From Luteipulveratus flavus (GTDB lineage: Bacteria; Actinomycetota; Actinomycetes; Actinomycetales; Dermatophilaceae), in contig NZ_JAROAV010000032.1 in NCBI RefSeq assembly GCF_029439465.1, forward strand, positions 1-64,000: a stretch of 64,000 nucleotides of DNA, given 5' to 3'. The translations under genes were made by a program, and so were the position numbers. Every line of letters starts with the position of its first letter. Positions within the stretch are counted from its first letter, which is position 1. Positions 7,078-14,457 of this stretch are shown here, one piece after another. A model generated the notes under the pieces. That model worked only from the letters and a program-made list of their open reading frames with translations, ran no database searches and was not told the DNA's origin.

Positions 7078-8925
7078 TCACGGGTTGCGGACCACGATCG
7101 GCTGCGGCGTGACGGTCTGCGACACGCGCCGGCCGGAGGGCGTCGTGCCGGTGACCGTGACCGACGGCGCGTACTGCCCGGCCGCGACCTCGGCGGCCGT
7201 CACGGTGTGCGTGGCGGTCTTGCACAGGTAGCTCTGACCGGCGGCCAGCGCCGAGTAGTGGCACGACGCCAGGTTGTCCAGGTTGCCGGTAACCGTGACG
7301 TCGGTGAGCTGTTGGTTGCCGGTGCTGCCGACGCGCATCCAGAACGCGAGTCGGTCGTCCGCCCAGCCCGCGGCGCCGAGCGGCACCGTGCTGTCGGGGT
7401 AGAGCTCCCCCAATACCGCAGGCGCTGCAGGCGGATTGGCCGCCGGCGTCACCGTCAGCATGCTCCGCGTGCTCGACGACTGCCCATCCACGGTGTACCG
7501 CGCGGTGATCGGCTTGTCCCCGACGACGCTCGTGGGCGCGCTGAACGGCACCGAGACCGTCCGAGACTCGCCCGCCGCCAGCCGCGCCACGCGCACCGAA
7601 CCGGCGGCCCAGGTCGTACCCGGCTCGAGCGTGACGTTCCCCGGGGCGAGGGTGCCGCTGGTCTGGTTGGTGAGGCGGACGGTCGCGCTCGCCTTCGTCC
7701 CCGCCTGGTGCGAGGCGGGCAGGGTCAGCGACAGCGGAGCGCAGAGCCCCGCCAGCCACGAGACGTCGAAGCGCGACATGGTGATGTACTCGTACCCCTC
7801 GCGCTCCCAGAGCAGCCCGATCCGCCCGTCCGGCAGGTGACTGAGGGTGGAGTAGCCGGACGAGCCCTGCGTGATCGCCTTGCTGACCGGCCAGGTCTGA
7901 CCGTCGTCGCAGGACATCCGCACGGTGGCCTCGCGGCGGATGCTCGGGTCCGGGGTGTTGCTGAAGAGCAGCAACTTCGAGCGCGGATCGCCGGCCGGCG
8001 CGTCGGGGTAGAGGCGCATGATCGAGCCGTTGTTGCCGGAGTCGGGCAGCTCGGGGTCCGCCTCGAACGGTCCGTACGTCTCGCCGCCGTCGTGGGAGAT
8101 CGCCACCTTGCGGTACGGCGCCGTCCGCGAGTTGAGCATGACGTCGCCGTTGGACAGCTCGACGGTCTTGTTCTCGTCGGCGCCCGGACCCACGAGCTGA
8201 CCGAACGTCCAGGTCGCACCGTGGTCGTCGCTGTAGAGGCTGGCCGCGTAGTTCTGCCCGTTGTAGCGGATCGCGTACTGCTGGACCAGCCGGCCGGCGT
8301 GCGCGCCGTGCCGCAGCTGGATGCCCTCACCGCTGGCGGCGAACAGACCGCCCCAGGCGGGGTTCTTGGCCATCGAGGTGATGCGGCGGTGCTGCCAGGT
8401 GACGCCGTCGTCGTCGGAGTAGCTGTAGTCCATCTGCGTGGCGTTCGGGTCGGTGTCGCTGTTGCCGGTCGCCCCGCCGCCGAAGCCCTGATTGATGCTG
8501 GACACGTAGAAGACGAAGATCCGTCCCGTCTCGCGGTCGACGAGCAGGCTGGGGTCGCCGTGCCCCTCCGGCGCCGGGCTCTCGCGGACGACCTGCTGCG
8601 GCAGCCACGTCCTGCCGCCGTCGGTGCTGCGCCGGATGACGATCGCGATGTTCGACGGGACGTCCGCCATCGTCGGGCGCCGGTCGTACGCCGCGATCAC
8701 GGTGCCCTTCGTGCTCGTGGTCAGCGCCGGGATCCGGTACTGCGGGCCCTGGTCGTACCGGCGGGCGAGGTCCTCGGTGTCGATCGCGCCGGTGGGCGGC
8801 TGTGGCGGCCGGAGTGAGGCGGTCGACGCGGCCTTCCAAGTGGCGGTCGGAGCCGCGAGCGCGGCGGGGGCGGCCGGGACCAGCAGGCCTGCGCTGACGA
8901 CGGCGGCGAGAACGGTGTGGCGCAT
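7078..8925 (-). CDS. secreted exo-alpha-sialidase (GH33-like)
   Basis: Sialidase of 615 residues that releases terminal sialic acids from glycoconjugates outside the cell. It starts MRHTVLAAVVSAGLLVP with an Ala-rich Sec signal peptide; the ATG at 8925 has AGGAG seven bases upstream, so a longer open frame to 9066 is not the real start. Family marks are the YRIP motif (conserved arginine), several Asp-boxes (STDGGRTW, SDDDGVTW, SDDHGATW, SHDGGETY, CDDGQTW) and a C-terminal NEW3/CARDB-like beta-sandwich ending in a Pro-rich tail. No LPXTG or membrane anchor is visible, so it is probably released. An operator-like palindrome lies 70 bp upstream. No sialic acid catabolic genes are in the window. 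Confidence 0.9.
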   Translation of the reverse strand: MRHTVLAAVVSAGLLVPAAPAALAAPTATWKAASTASLRPPQPPTGAIDTEDLARRYDQGPQYRIPALTTSTKGTVIAAYDRRPTMADVPSNIAIVIRRSTDGGRTWLPQQVVRESPAPEGHGDPSLLVDRETGRIFVFYVSSINQGFGGGATGNSDTDPNATQMDYSYSDDDGVTWQHRRITSMAKNPAWGGLFAASGEGIQLRHGAHAGRLVQQYAIRYNGQNYAASLYSDDHGATWTFGQLVGPGADENKTVELSNGDVMLNSRTAPYRKVAISHDGGETYGPFEADPELPDSGNNGSIMRLYPDAPAGDPRSKLLLFSNTPDPSIRREATVRMSCDDGQTWPVSKAITQGSSGYSTLSHLPDGRIGLLWEREGYEYITMSRFDVSWLAGLCAPLSLTLPASHQAGTKASATVRLTNQTSGTLAPGNVTLEPGTTWAAGSVRVARLAAGESRTVSVPFSAPTSVVGDKPITARYTVDGQSSSTRSMLTVTPAANPPAAPAVLGELYPDSTVPLGAAGWADDRLAFWMRVGSTGNQQLTDVTVTGNLDNLASCHYSALAAGQSYLCKTATHTVTAAEVAAGQYAPSVTVTGTTPSGRRVSQTVTPQPIVVRNP

Positions 8926-8994
8926 CACGGAGCTCCTCGGGTCGTACGGGGACGCCCGGATCGGCACCGCCGCACCGAGCGACTCGGCGAGGCG

Positions 8995-9017
8995 ACATCG
9001 GACGTCTGATGTCTGAT
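8995..9017 (-). promoter_or_regulatory. operator-like palindrome upstream of sialidase
   Basis: ACATCGGACGTCTGATGT is an 18-bp palindrome with 8 of 9 pairs matching, overlapped by a second direct TCTGATG half-site. It sits 70 bp upstream of the sialidase start, in the 250-bp gap shared with the divergent papain-like protease. The arrangement resembles GntR-type operators found upstream of sugar catabolic genes; no cognate regulator gene is nearby. Confidence 0.5.
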
Positions 9018-9175
9018 GCCTGCAGACGCTAGTGGCGACCGGTCGGTAGATCGGGCGGTTGACCATCTCCTGACCTTGGTCACGTGATGGTCAAGAGCCG
9101 GACGGCCGGCGCGGTATCAGGCACCCGCCGCGCGGGCTCCTCTCCTTCGTCATCACCGCACACAGGGGGTCGGAC

Positions 9176-10309
9176 ATGGCCAAGGACAAGATCGACATCA
9201 AGGCCGTCCAGGCAGCGGTCGCCGAGGCGCCGGACGCGAGCTGGGACGCCACCGAGAACCGCATCACCCGCCTGCCCGAGGAGCAACGTCGAGTCCGCCT
9301 CGGCGTACCTGTGCCCGACCAGCCGGTGCGCGAGAGTCTCGAACGAGCCGCCGCCGCCGTACGGTCGGCCCACGCGTCCGGGCCTCAGGCAGCGGCTCGC
9401 GCCAAGGCCGAGTCCGCCTCACTGCCAACCGTTTTCGACCTGCGCAACGTCGGCGGTCAGAGCTACGTCGCCGGAGTCCGGGACCAGGGCAGCTGCGGTT
9501 CCTGCGTGTCGTTCGGCAGCGTCGCCGTCCTGGAGGGCACCGCGCGCTTCGGCCGCAAGACCCCGTCGCTCGCCGTCGACCTCTCCGAGGCGCACCTGTT
9601 CTACGGGCACGGCAGCACGGTCGGCGTCACCTGCGACACCGGCTGGATGCCGATGCCGGCGCTGACCTTTTGCACGTCCAAGGGCATCACCTACGAGAGC
9701 GACTTCCCGTACGTCGCCGGCAACCCCGGCGGCAAGACCGCGCCGACCGGGTGGGAGTGGCACCGCGGTCGGGCGACTGGCACCGTCGACCTGACCGAGA
9801 AGGTCGCCGACATCAAGAAGCACCTCACGACCGTCGGGCCGGTGACCGGCTGCTTCGTGGTCTACACCGACTTCTACGGCTACAGCTCCGGTGTCTACAA
9901 GCACGTCACCGGCGGCGAGGAGGGCGGCCACTGCGTCGCGATCGTCGGGTACGACGACACCAAGCAGGCCTGGATCATCAAGAACAGCTGGGGCACCGGC
10001 TGGGGCATGGGCGGGTACGCGTACATCGGGTACGGGCAGTGCCTGATCGACACCTGGGCCAACGTCGGCGTCACCGGAGTGCGGCTGCGCACCTGGACCA
10101 CACCGAAGAAGGTGCTCGGCGGGTACGCCTCCGGGAGCGAGCGCAGCGGCTGGGTGCACGTCCAGGACCACGGCTGGGTGAGCGTCGGCGGCCTGACCGG
10201 CACCGCCCACGTCGCGATGTTCGCCGACCTGCTGACGGCCAAGGAGAAGGGCGCGTTCGTCAACGCGTACGAGAACGAGGGCGTCATCGCCCAGACCTAC
10301 GCCTACTGA
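9176..10309 (+). CDS. papain-family C1A cysteine peptidase with novel C-terminal domain
   Basis: Protein of 377 residues. Residues 1-80 form a helical prosegment-like region. The peptidase core follows with Gln104 (oxyanion hole) and nucleophile Cys110 in DQGSCGSCVSF, His252 in GGHCVAIVGYDD and Asn270 in IKNSWGTGWG. The usual Trp after the catalytic Cys is Val here. No signal peptide is present (start MAKDKIDIKAVQ), so a cytosolic protease is likely, unusual for C1A. Residues about 313-377 form a separate domain ending TYAY that aligns without gaps to the C-terminus of the next gene's product. A GGGGG ribosome-binding site precedes ATG 9176. Downstream are that partner and a chagasin-type inhibitor, giving a protease with its own inhibitor. 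Confidence 0.92.
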   Translation: MAKDKIDIKAVQAAVAEAPDASWDATENRITRLPEEQRRVRLGVPVPDQPVRESLERAAAAVRSAHASGPQAAARAKAESASLPTVFDLRNVGGQSYVAGVRDQGSCGSCVSFGSVAVLEGTARFGRKTPSLAVDLSEAHLFYGHGSTVGVTCDTGWMPMPALTFCTSKGITYESDFPYVAGNPGGKTAPTGWEWHRGRATGTVDLTEKVADIKKHLTTVGPVTGCFVVYTDFYGYSSGVYKHVTGGEEGGHCVAIVGYDDTKQAWIIKNSWGTGWGMGGYAYIGYGQCLIDTWANVGVTGVRLRTWTTPKKVLGGYASGSERSGWVHVQDHGWVSVGGLTGTAHVAMFADLLTAKEKGAFVNAYENEGVIAQTYAY

Positions 10310-10338
10310 CCCGGCCGAGCCGACGAAGGAGACCCGAC

Positions 10339-10842
10339 ATGGCCACCAAGACCACCACCCGACGTACGAGCCGTACGACCCGGAGCCGTAACGGCGCACC
10401 GGCCGCCGCGACCCCGGCGCCCTCCCTGGAGGTGCTGACCGAGCCGCACGAGCTCAGCGAGGAGGAGCTCCAGCTGATCAGCGACGCCGGGTCGCCACTG
10501 CCGAGCTCACCCGTGGCCGACGCGGAGGACGACGCACCGACGTTGATGCCCCCCAGCGTCCGGGGTACCGCGCAGGGCGCCGAGTCGGCCACCGCCGACC
10601 CGGACTCCGCGACGGCCGGCACCACCATCACCGGGCAGCGGATCACCGCGCTGTGGGCCGAGCAGACGAGCCGCAAGGCCTCGGTGCACCTGCAGACCGC
10701 GGGCTGGAAGAAGCTCAGCACGCGCACGGACTTCGGTTCGACCGTGCTGACGATCCTCGCCGCGCACGCCCGAGCCACCGGCATCGCACCGACCCTCGTC
10801 GAGACGCCGGCCGGCACGATCGATGCGATGTACGCGTGGTGA
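10339..10842 (+). CDS. partner protein sharing the protease's C-terminal domain
   Basis: Protein of 167 residues; ATG at 10339 follows GAAGGAGA. The N-terminus (about 1-100) is low-complexity and Thr/Arg/Ala/Pro-rich, likely disordered, with an acidic helix-forming LSEEELQLISDAG segment. The last 66 residues align with the end of the preceding protease: both carry an aromatic-Ala pair, Arg, VH(V/L)Q, GW and a final YA(Y/W). The domain has no name I know. Possible roles are substrate, activator or adaptor bringing targets to the protease. It overlaps the inhibitor gene by GTGA, so the two are translationally coupled. Confidence 0.8.
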   Translation: MATKTTTRRTSRTTRSRNGAPAAATPAPSLEVLTEPHELSEEELQLISDAGSPLPSSPVADAEDDAPTLMPPSVRGTAQGAESATADPDSATAGTTITGQRITALWAEQTSRKASVHLQTAGWKKLSTRTDFGSTVLTILAAHARATGIAPTLVETPAGTIDAMYAW

Positions 10843-11162
10843 CGATGCACCACGTCGTGGAGTCGCCCGAGGACGGCCAGCGCATCCCGCTGGCCGCCGG
10901 CGACAGCCTGGAGGTCAGGCTCCGTCACCCGTCCGGCACCGGCTACCGCTGGACGGTGACCGACCTGCCGCCGGGCGTCGTCGTGGGCGGGGACGACGCC
11001 CAGGTCGAGGCGGGCACCTCGTCGGCACCGGGTCAGGCCCGGACGAGCGTCGTCGAGCTGGTCGCGTCCTCGCCCGGTGAGTCCGTCGTCCGGCTGGCGC
11101 TGGAGCGCCCGTGGGAGGACACACCGCTGGAGACGGTGTCCCTGACGCTCGCGGTGAGCTGA
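10839..11162 (+). CDS. chagasin-family (I42) cysteine peptidase inhibitor
   Basis: Protein of about 107 residues with the immunoglobulin-like chagasin signature: loop HPSGTGYRW (equivalent of NPTTGY-W) and, near the end, LERPWE (equivalent of RPW). Chagasin-type inhibitors insert these loops into the active site of papain-like proteases. The GTG at 10839 overlaps the upstream TGA as GTGA; an ATG two codons later (10845) is the alternative. No signal peptide is seen, in agreement with the apparently cytosolic protease two genes upstream, which is the obvious target. A protease and inhibitor encoded together suggest controlled proteolysis or a toxin-antitoxin-like arrangement. Confidence 0.87.
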   Translation: MTMHHVVESPEDGQRIPLAAGDSLEVRLRHPSGTGYRWTVTDLPPGVVVGGDDAQVEAGTSSAPGQARTSVVELVASSPGESVVRLALERPWEDTPLETVSLTLAVS

Positions 11163-11189
11163 GCGCTCGGCCGCCCGCCCCGAGCGCTC

Positions 11190-11250
11190 CTTGCGAAGTC
11201 CGTCTGCCCGGCCCCGCATGGAGCGCCGGCCGGACGAGACTCGCGCGGGA
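11190..11250. repeat. imperfect intergenic palindrome after the inhibitor gene
   Basis: An inverted repeat built around CGTCTGCCCGGC and GCCGGCCGGACGAGA follows the I42 gene. It resembles in sequence the cleaner palindrome at 12239-12292, so both may belong to one family of intergenic palindromes acting as terminators. Confidence 0.45.
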
Positions 11251-11334
11251 AGTCCGGCCACGTCCGGCGGTACCCATGACGCGTTCGCGCGGCTAGTGTC
11301 CGAAGGGACGCGGACGGGCGAGCGAGGGGACGCC

Positions 11335-12213
11335 ATGGCCTACTGCGGACAGTGTGGGAGTCCGGTGACGGGGAGGTTCTGCGCTGCCTGTGGCGCGCGG
11401 ACCGACGTGGGTGGACGCGATCTCGACGCACCTCCGCCGAACCAGTACGCCAGTGATCCGTACGCGTCCGCCCCGTACGGCGAGTACGACGACCCCGACT
11501 ACGACGTGCCGCCCCGGCGGGGGATCCGTCCGCGGACGCTGGTCGCCGGCGCGCTCATCGGGATCGTGCTCGGCTCGGCCGCGGTGACCGCGTACGCCCT
11601 CACCCGCAACGGCGAGCCGAGTGGGACGGCGGCGGTCGTGTCACCGACGTCCTCGACCGCCCGGACGACGCCCACACCGCCGGCGTCCACCCCCGTACCC
11701 GCGCCGTCGACACCGAGCCCGACCTCGACCAGCCGGCGGCCGACGCCGCGGACGTTCACGACGTCCACCCCGCCGGCGGCGACGTTCTCGGTGCCGCCGC
11801 CGTCGGAGCCGACCGACGACGCACAGGCCATCGTGTCGCTCAACCAGCGGGCCGACGAAGACGAACGCGCGACGCCCATCGACCGGCTGTGGGTGGTGCA
11901 GCTGGACAGCAAGTACGTCGGCGTGCGCGACCTGAGCCAGCAGCCGACGCCGTTCACCGCCGTGGACATCTGGAATCGGTTCCAGAACGTCATCAGCGAC
12001 CCGCGGTTCGGCGGTCAGGTGCGGATCGTGCGCGACGACCACTTCGGCAAGCGCATCTCCCAGGGCAACCGTCTGACCTGGGTGGCGCTGCTGGACCTCG
12101 ACCTGCCGGACAAGGCATCCGCGCAGGCCTGGTGCGAGGCGACGTTCGTGGAGCGCGGCACCGACCTCGCCAACGTCTGCCTGCCGCGTCAGATGACGCC
12201 ACCCCGGCGCTAG
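11335..12213 (+). CDS. zinc-ribbon single-pass membrane protein
   Basis: Protein of 292 residues. It opens with a zinc ribbon of the zinc_ribbon_2 type (CGQCG then CAACG, residues 4-22), followed by a Tyr/Asp/Pro linker, one transmembrane helix (about residues 68-88, LVAGALIGIVLGSAAVTAY), a long Thr/Ser/Pro linker, and an extracytoplasmic globular domain of about 110 residues with two Cys late in the sequence. The topology puts the zinc ribbon inside the cell and the C-terminal domain outside. The start is ATG 11335 with GAGGGGA upstream; longer frames reaching 11191 lack a ribosome-binding site. Function unknown. Confidence 0.85.
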   Translation: MAYCGQCGSPVTGRFCAACGARTDVGGRDLDAPPPNQYASDPYASAPYGEYDDPDYDVPPRRGIRPRTLVAGALIGIVLGSAAVTAYALTRNGEPSGTAAVVSPTSSTARTTPTPPASTPVPAPSTPSPTSTSRRPTPRTFTTSTPPAATFSVPPPSEPTDDAQAIVSLNQRADEDERATPIDRLWVVQLDSKYVGVRDLSQQPTPFTAVDIWNRFQNVISDPRFGGQVRIVRDDHFGKRISQGNRLTWVALLDLDLPDKASAQAWCEATFVERGTDLANVCLPRQMTPPRR

Positions 12214-12238
12214 CCCCGGCCCGACCGGCTGTCCCTGC

Positions 12239-12292
12239 CGCAGATCTCGTCTGTCCGGCACTCCATGCACGGCCGGGCAGACGAGATCCGCG
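12239..12292. terminator. long stem-loop after the zinc-ribbon gene
   Basis: GATCTCGTCTGTCCGGC and GCCGGGCAGACGAGATC pair over 17 positions with one mismatch around a 12-base loop, 26 bp after the stop codon. It is a strong terminator candidate and related to the palindrome at 11190-11250. Confidence 0.75.
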
Positions 12293-12417
12293 GGGTGCGC
12301 TTCGGCGTGGCGAGGGCACCGGCGCCGTACGGTGGCAGCACCGCGGCACCGAGGACTGGTTCCTCGCGGGCTGGGCTCCGGCGCCGGGCCGTCACCCCGA
12401 GCCAAGGAGCCACCCCC

Positions 12418-14301
12418 ATGGACGCGCAGCTCAGCAGACGATCGGTCCTTCTCGCCGGAGCCGTGGGCGGTGCAGCCGCCGCGCTCGGCACCGCGAGCCC
12501 ACCCGCACACGCGGCGGCACCGGCGGTGATGCCGCCGGCTGTGGTCCGCGAACCGGTCAAGGTGCCCGAGGCGATCGGGACCGGCGGCGCCGTTTCGTGC
12601 GTCGACCCGTACGCCGCGGACGTGGGCATCCGGGTGCTGCGCGCCGGCGGGAACGCCGCGGACGCCGCGGTCGCGATGGCCGCCACGCTCGGCGTCACCG
12701 AGCCCTACTCCTCCGGCATCGGCGGGGGCGGCTTCTTCGTGTTCCACCACGCCCGGTCGGGGCGGACGTACACGATCAACGGCCGGGAGGCCGCGCCACT
12801 GACGTACACCTCGACCGAGTTCACCGACGGCAACGGCAACGCCCTCGACTTCGACACAGTGGTCAGCTCGGGCAAGAGCGTCGGCGTCCCGGGGACCCTG
12901 ATGACGTGGGCGGTCGCGGCGGCGCGGTTCGGGACGCGGCGGCTCGCGGACCTGCTCGCTCCGGCGGAGGCCCTGGCGCGGGAGGGGTTCGTGGTCGACG
13001 CGTACTACCGGAGCCTCACCGCCCAGAACGAGGCGCGCTTCCGCACGTTCCCCGAGACCGTACGGGTCTACCTGCCGGGCGGGCAGGTGCCGGCGGTGGG
13101 CGCGACGCAGCGCAACGTCGACCTGGCCGACACCTATCGGCTCATCCGGCAGCGCGGTGTCGGCGAGTTCTACTACGGGCGGATCGCGCGGGCGATCGTC
13201 GACGAGGTCACCGACCCGACGACCGCGCCGGGCGTGTCGGTGCTGCGCGGCGAGATGCGGCTGCGGGACATCACCCGCTACCGCGCGCCGATCCAGGAGC
13301 CGACGACGAGTCGCTACCGCGGGTACGAGCTGCGCGGCATGTCGATCCCGTCGTCCGGCGGCATCGCGGTCGGGGAGATCCTCAACCTGTTGGACGCGTT
13401 CGCCGCGCGCACCGGCCGCTCGGTCGCCTCCCTGTCGCAGGTGGACTACCTGCACTGGTTCTCCGAGGCGTCCGCCCTCGCGTTCGCCGACCGCAACCGG
13501 TACGTCGGCGACGTGCGCGGCGTCCCGGTCCGCGAGCTGCTGTCGCCGGCGTACGCGCGCGAGCGGGCCCTGCTCTTCAACCCCGATCGGGCGCTGGCTC
13601 GGCCGGTGCCGTTCGGCTCGCCGGACGGCGACTCCGCCGGCTCACCCGGTGGTGGGCGCCAGCTGGGCGCGCCGAACGAGGGCCGCTCGACCACGCACCT
13701 GAACGTGGCAGACCGGTGGGGCAACGTCGTGGCGTACACGCTGACGATCGAGCAGACCGGCGGGTCGGGCATCACGCTGCCGGGGTACGGGTTCCTGCTG
13801 AACAACGAGCTGACCGACTTCGACTTCGTGCCGCTGCAGGCCGGCGTGCCCGACCCGAACCTCCCCGGCCCGGGCAAGCGACCGCGGTCGTCGATGAGCC
13901 CGTCGATCGTGTTCTCCTCGGACGGCGGCGGCCGGGGTCGGCACGGCGGCGGACACGGTGGTCGACTGCGTCCGGTGGTGGCGGCCGGGACGCCCGGCGG
14001 GGCGACGATCATCACGTCGGTGGCGCAGATCCTGGTGGGGTACCTGGACCGCGACCTCGACCTGGTGGACGCGATCGCGGCTCCGCGGCTGAGCTCGCGC
14101 AACGGCTCGTCCGAGGGCGCCGACCTCGGACTGGCGACCTCGCCCGTCGGGCAGGCGCTGACGGCACGCGGGCACCGGCTGTCGTCGCAGACGTGGATCG
14201 GGAACGCGTCCGGCATCGGATTCGAGGGCAGCCGGCTGGTCGCGGCGGCCGAGACCGTCCGCGGCGACGGCGGCGCCGCCCGCGTGGTGATACCGAGCTG
14301 A
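12418..14301 (+). CDS. ggt: gamma-glutamyltransferase, Tat-exported
   Basis: Ntn-hydrolase of 627 residues that transfers or hydrolyses the gamma-glutamyl group of glutathione and related peptides. It starts with a Tat signal (SRRSVLLAGAVGG) and AHAA cleavage region. The large subunit carries YSSGIGGGGFFVF and NGREAAP; the autocatalytic and nucleophilic Thr opens the TTHLNV segment that begins the small subunit, followed by the NNELTDFD lid region. A Gly/His-rich insert (GGGRGRHGGGHGG) interrupts the small subunit near residue 505. The ATG at 12418 has AAGGAG upstream. It acts outside the membrane, probably in glutathione salvage. Confidence 0.93.
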   Translation: MDAQLSRRSVLLAGAVGGAAAALGTASPPAHAAAPAVMPPAVVREPVKVPEAIGTGGAVSCVDPYAADVGIRVLRAGGNAADAAVAMAATLGVTEPYSSGIGGGGFFVFHHARSGRTYTINGREAAPLTYTSTEFTDGNGNALDFDTVVSSGKSVGVPGTLMTWAVAAARFGTRRLADLLAPAEALAREGFVVDAYYRSLTAQNEARFRTFPETVRVYLPGGQVPAVGATQRNVDLADTYRLIRQRGVGEFYYGRIARAIVDEVTDPTTAPGVSVLRGEMRLRDITRYRAPIQEPTTSRYRGYELRGMSIPSSGGIAVGEILNLLDAFAARTGRSVASLSQVDYLHWFSEASALAFADRNRYVGDVRGVPVRELLSPAYARERALLFNPDRALARPVPFGSPDGDSAGSPGGGRQLGAPNEGRSTTHLNVADRWGNVVAYTLTIEQTGGSGITLPGYGFLLNNELTDFDFVPLQAGVPDPNLPGPGKRPRSSMSPSIVFSSDGGGRGRHGGGHGGRLRPVVAAGTPGGATIITSVAQILVGYLDRDLDLVDAIAAPRLSSRNGSSEGADLGLATSPVGQALTARGHRLSSQTWIGNASGIGFEGSRLVAAAETVRGDGGAARVVIPS

Positions 14302-14317
14302 CAGGCCCGGCACACCC

Positions 14318-14367
14318 GTTGGTCGAGTAGCGCCGAAGCTTGCGGAGGCGCGTATCGAGACCCGGTG
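14318..14367. repeat. REP-like intergenic element (GGTCGAGTAGCGCC family)
   Basis: One copy of GTTGGTCGAGTAGCGCCGAA, then TGCGGAGGCGCGTATCGAGACC, lies between ggt and recQ. Related copies occur at 16125-16258, 45105-45293 and 60070-60199, always between genes. Confidence 0.75.
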
Positions 14368-14457
14368 CGGGACAGGGAGACTCGACTTCGGCGTACTGGC
14401 GCATCACTGGCCCCGCAGCCGGGTAAGTTCTCCGCGTGATGGACCAGGACGCGGCTC

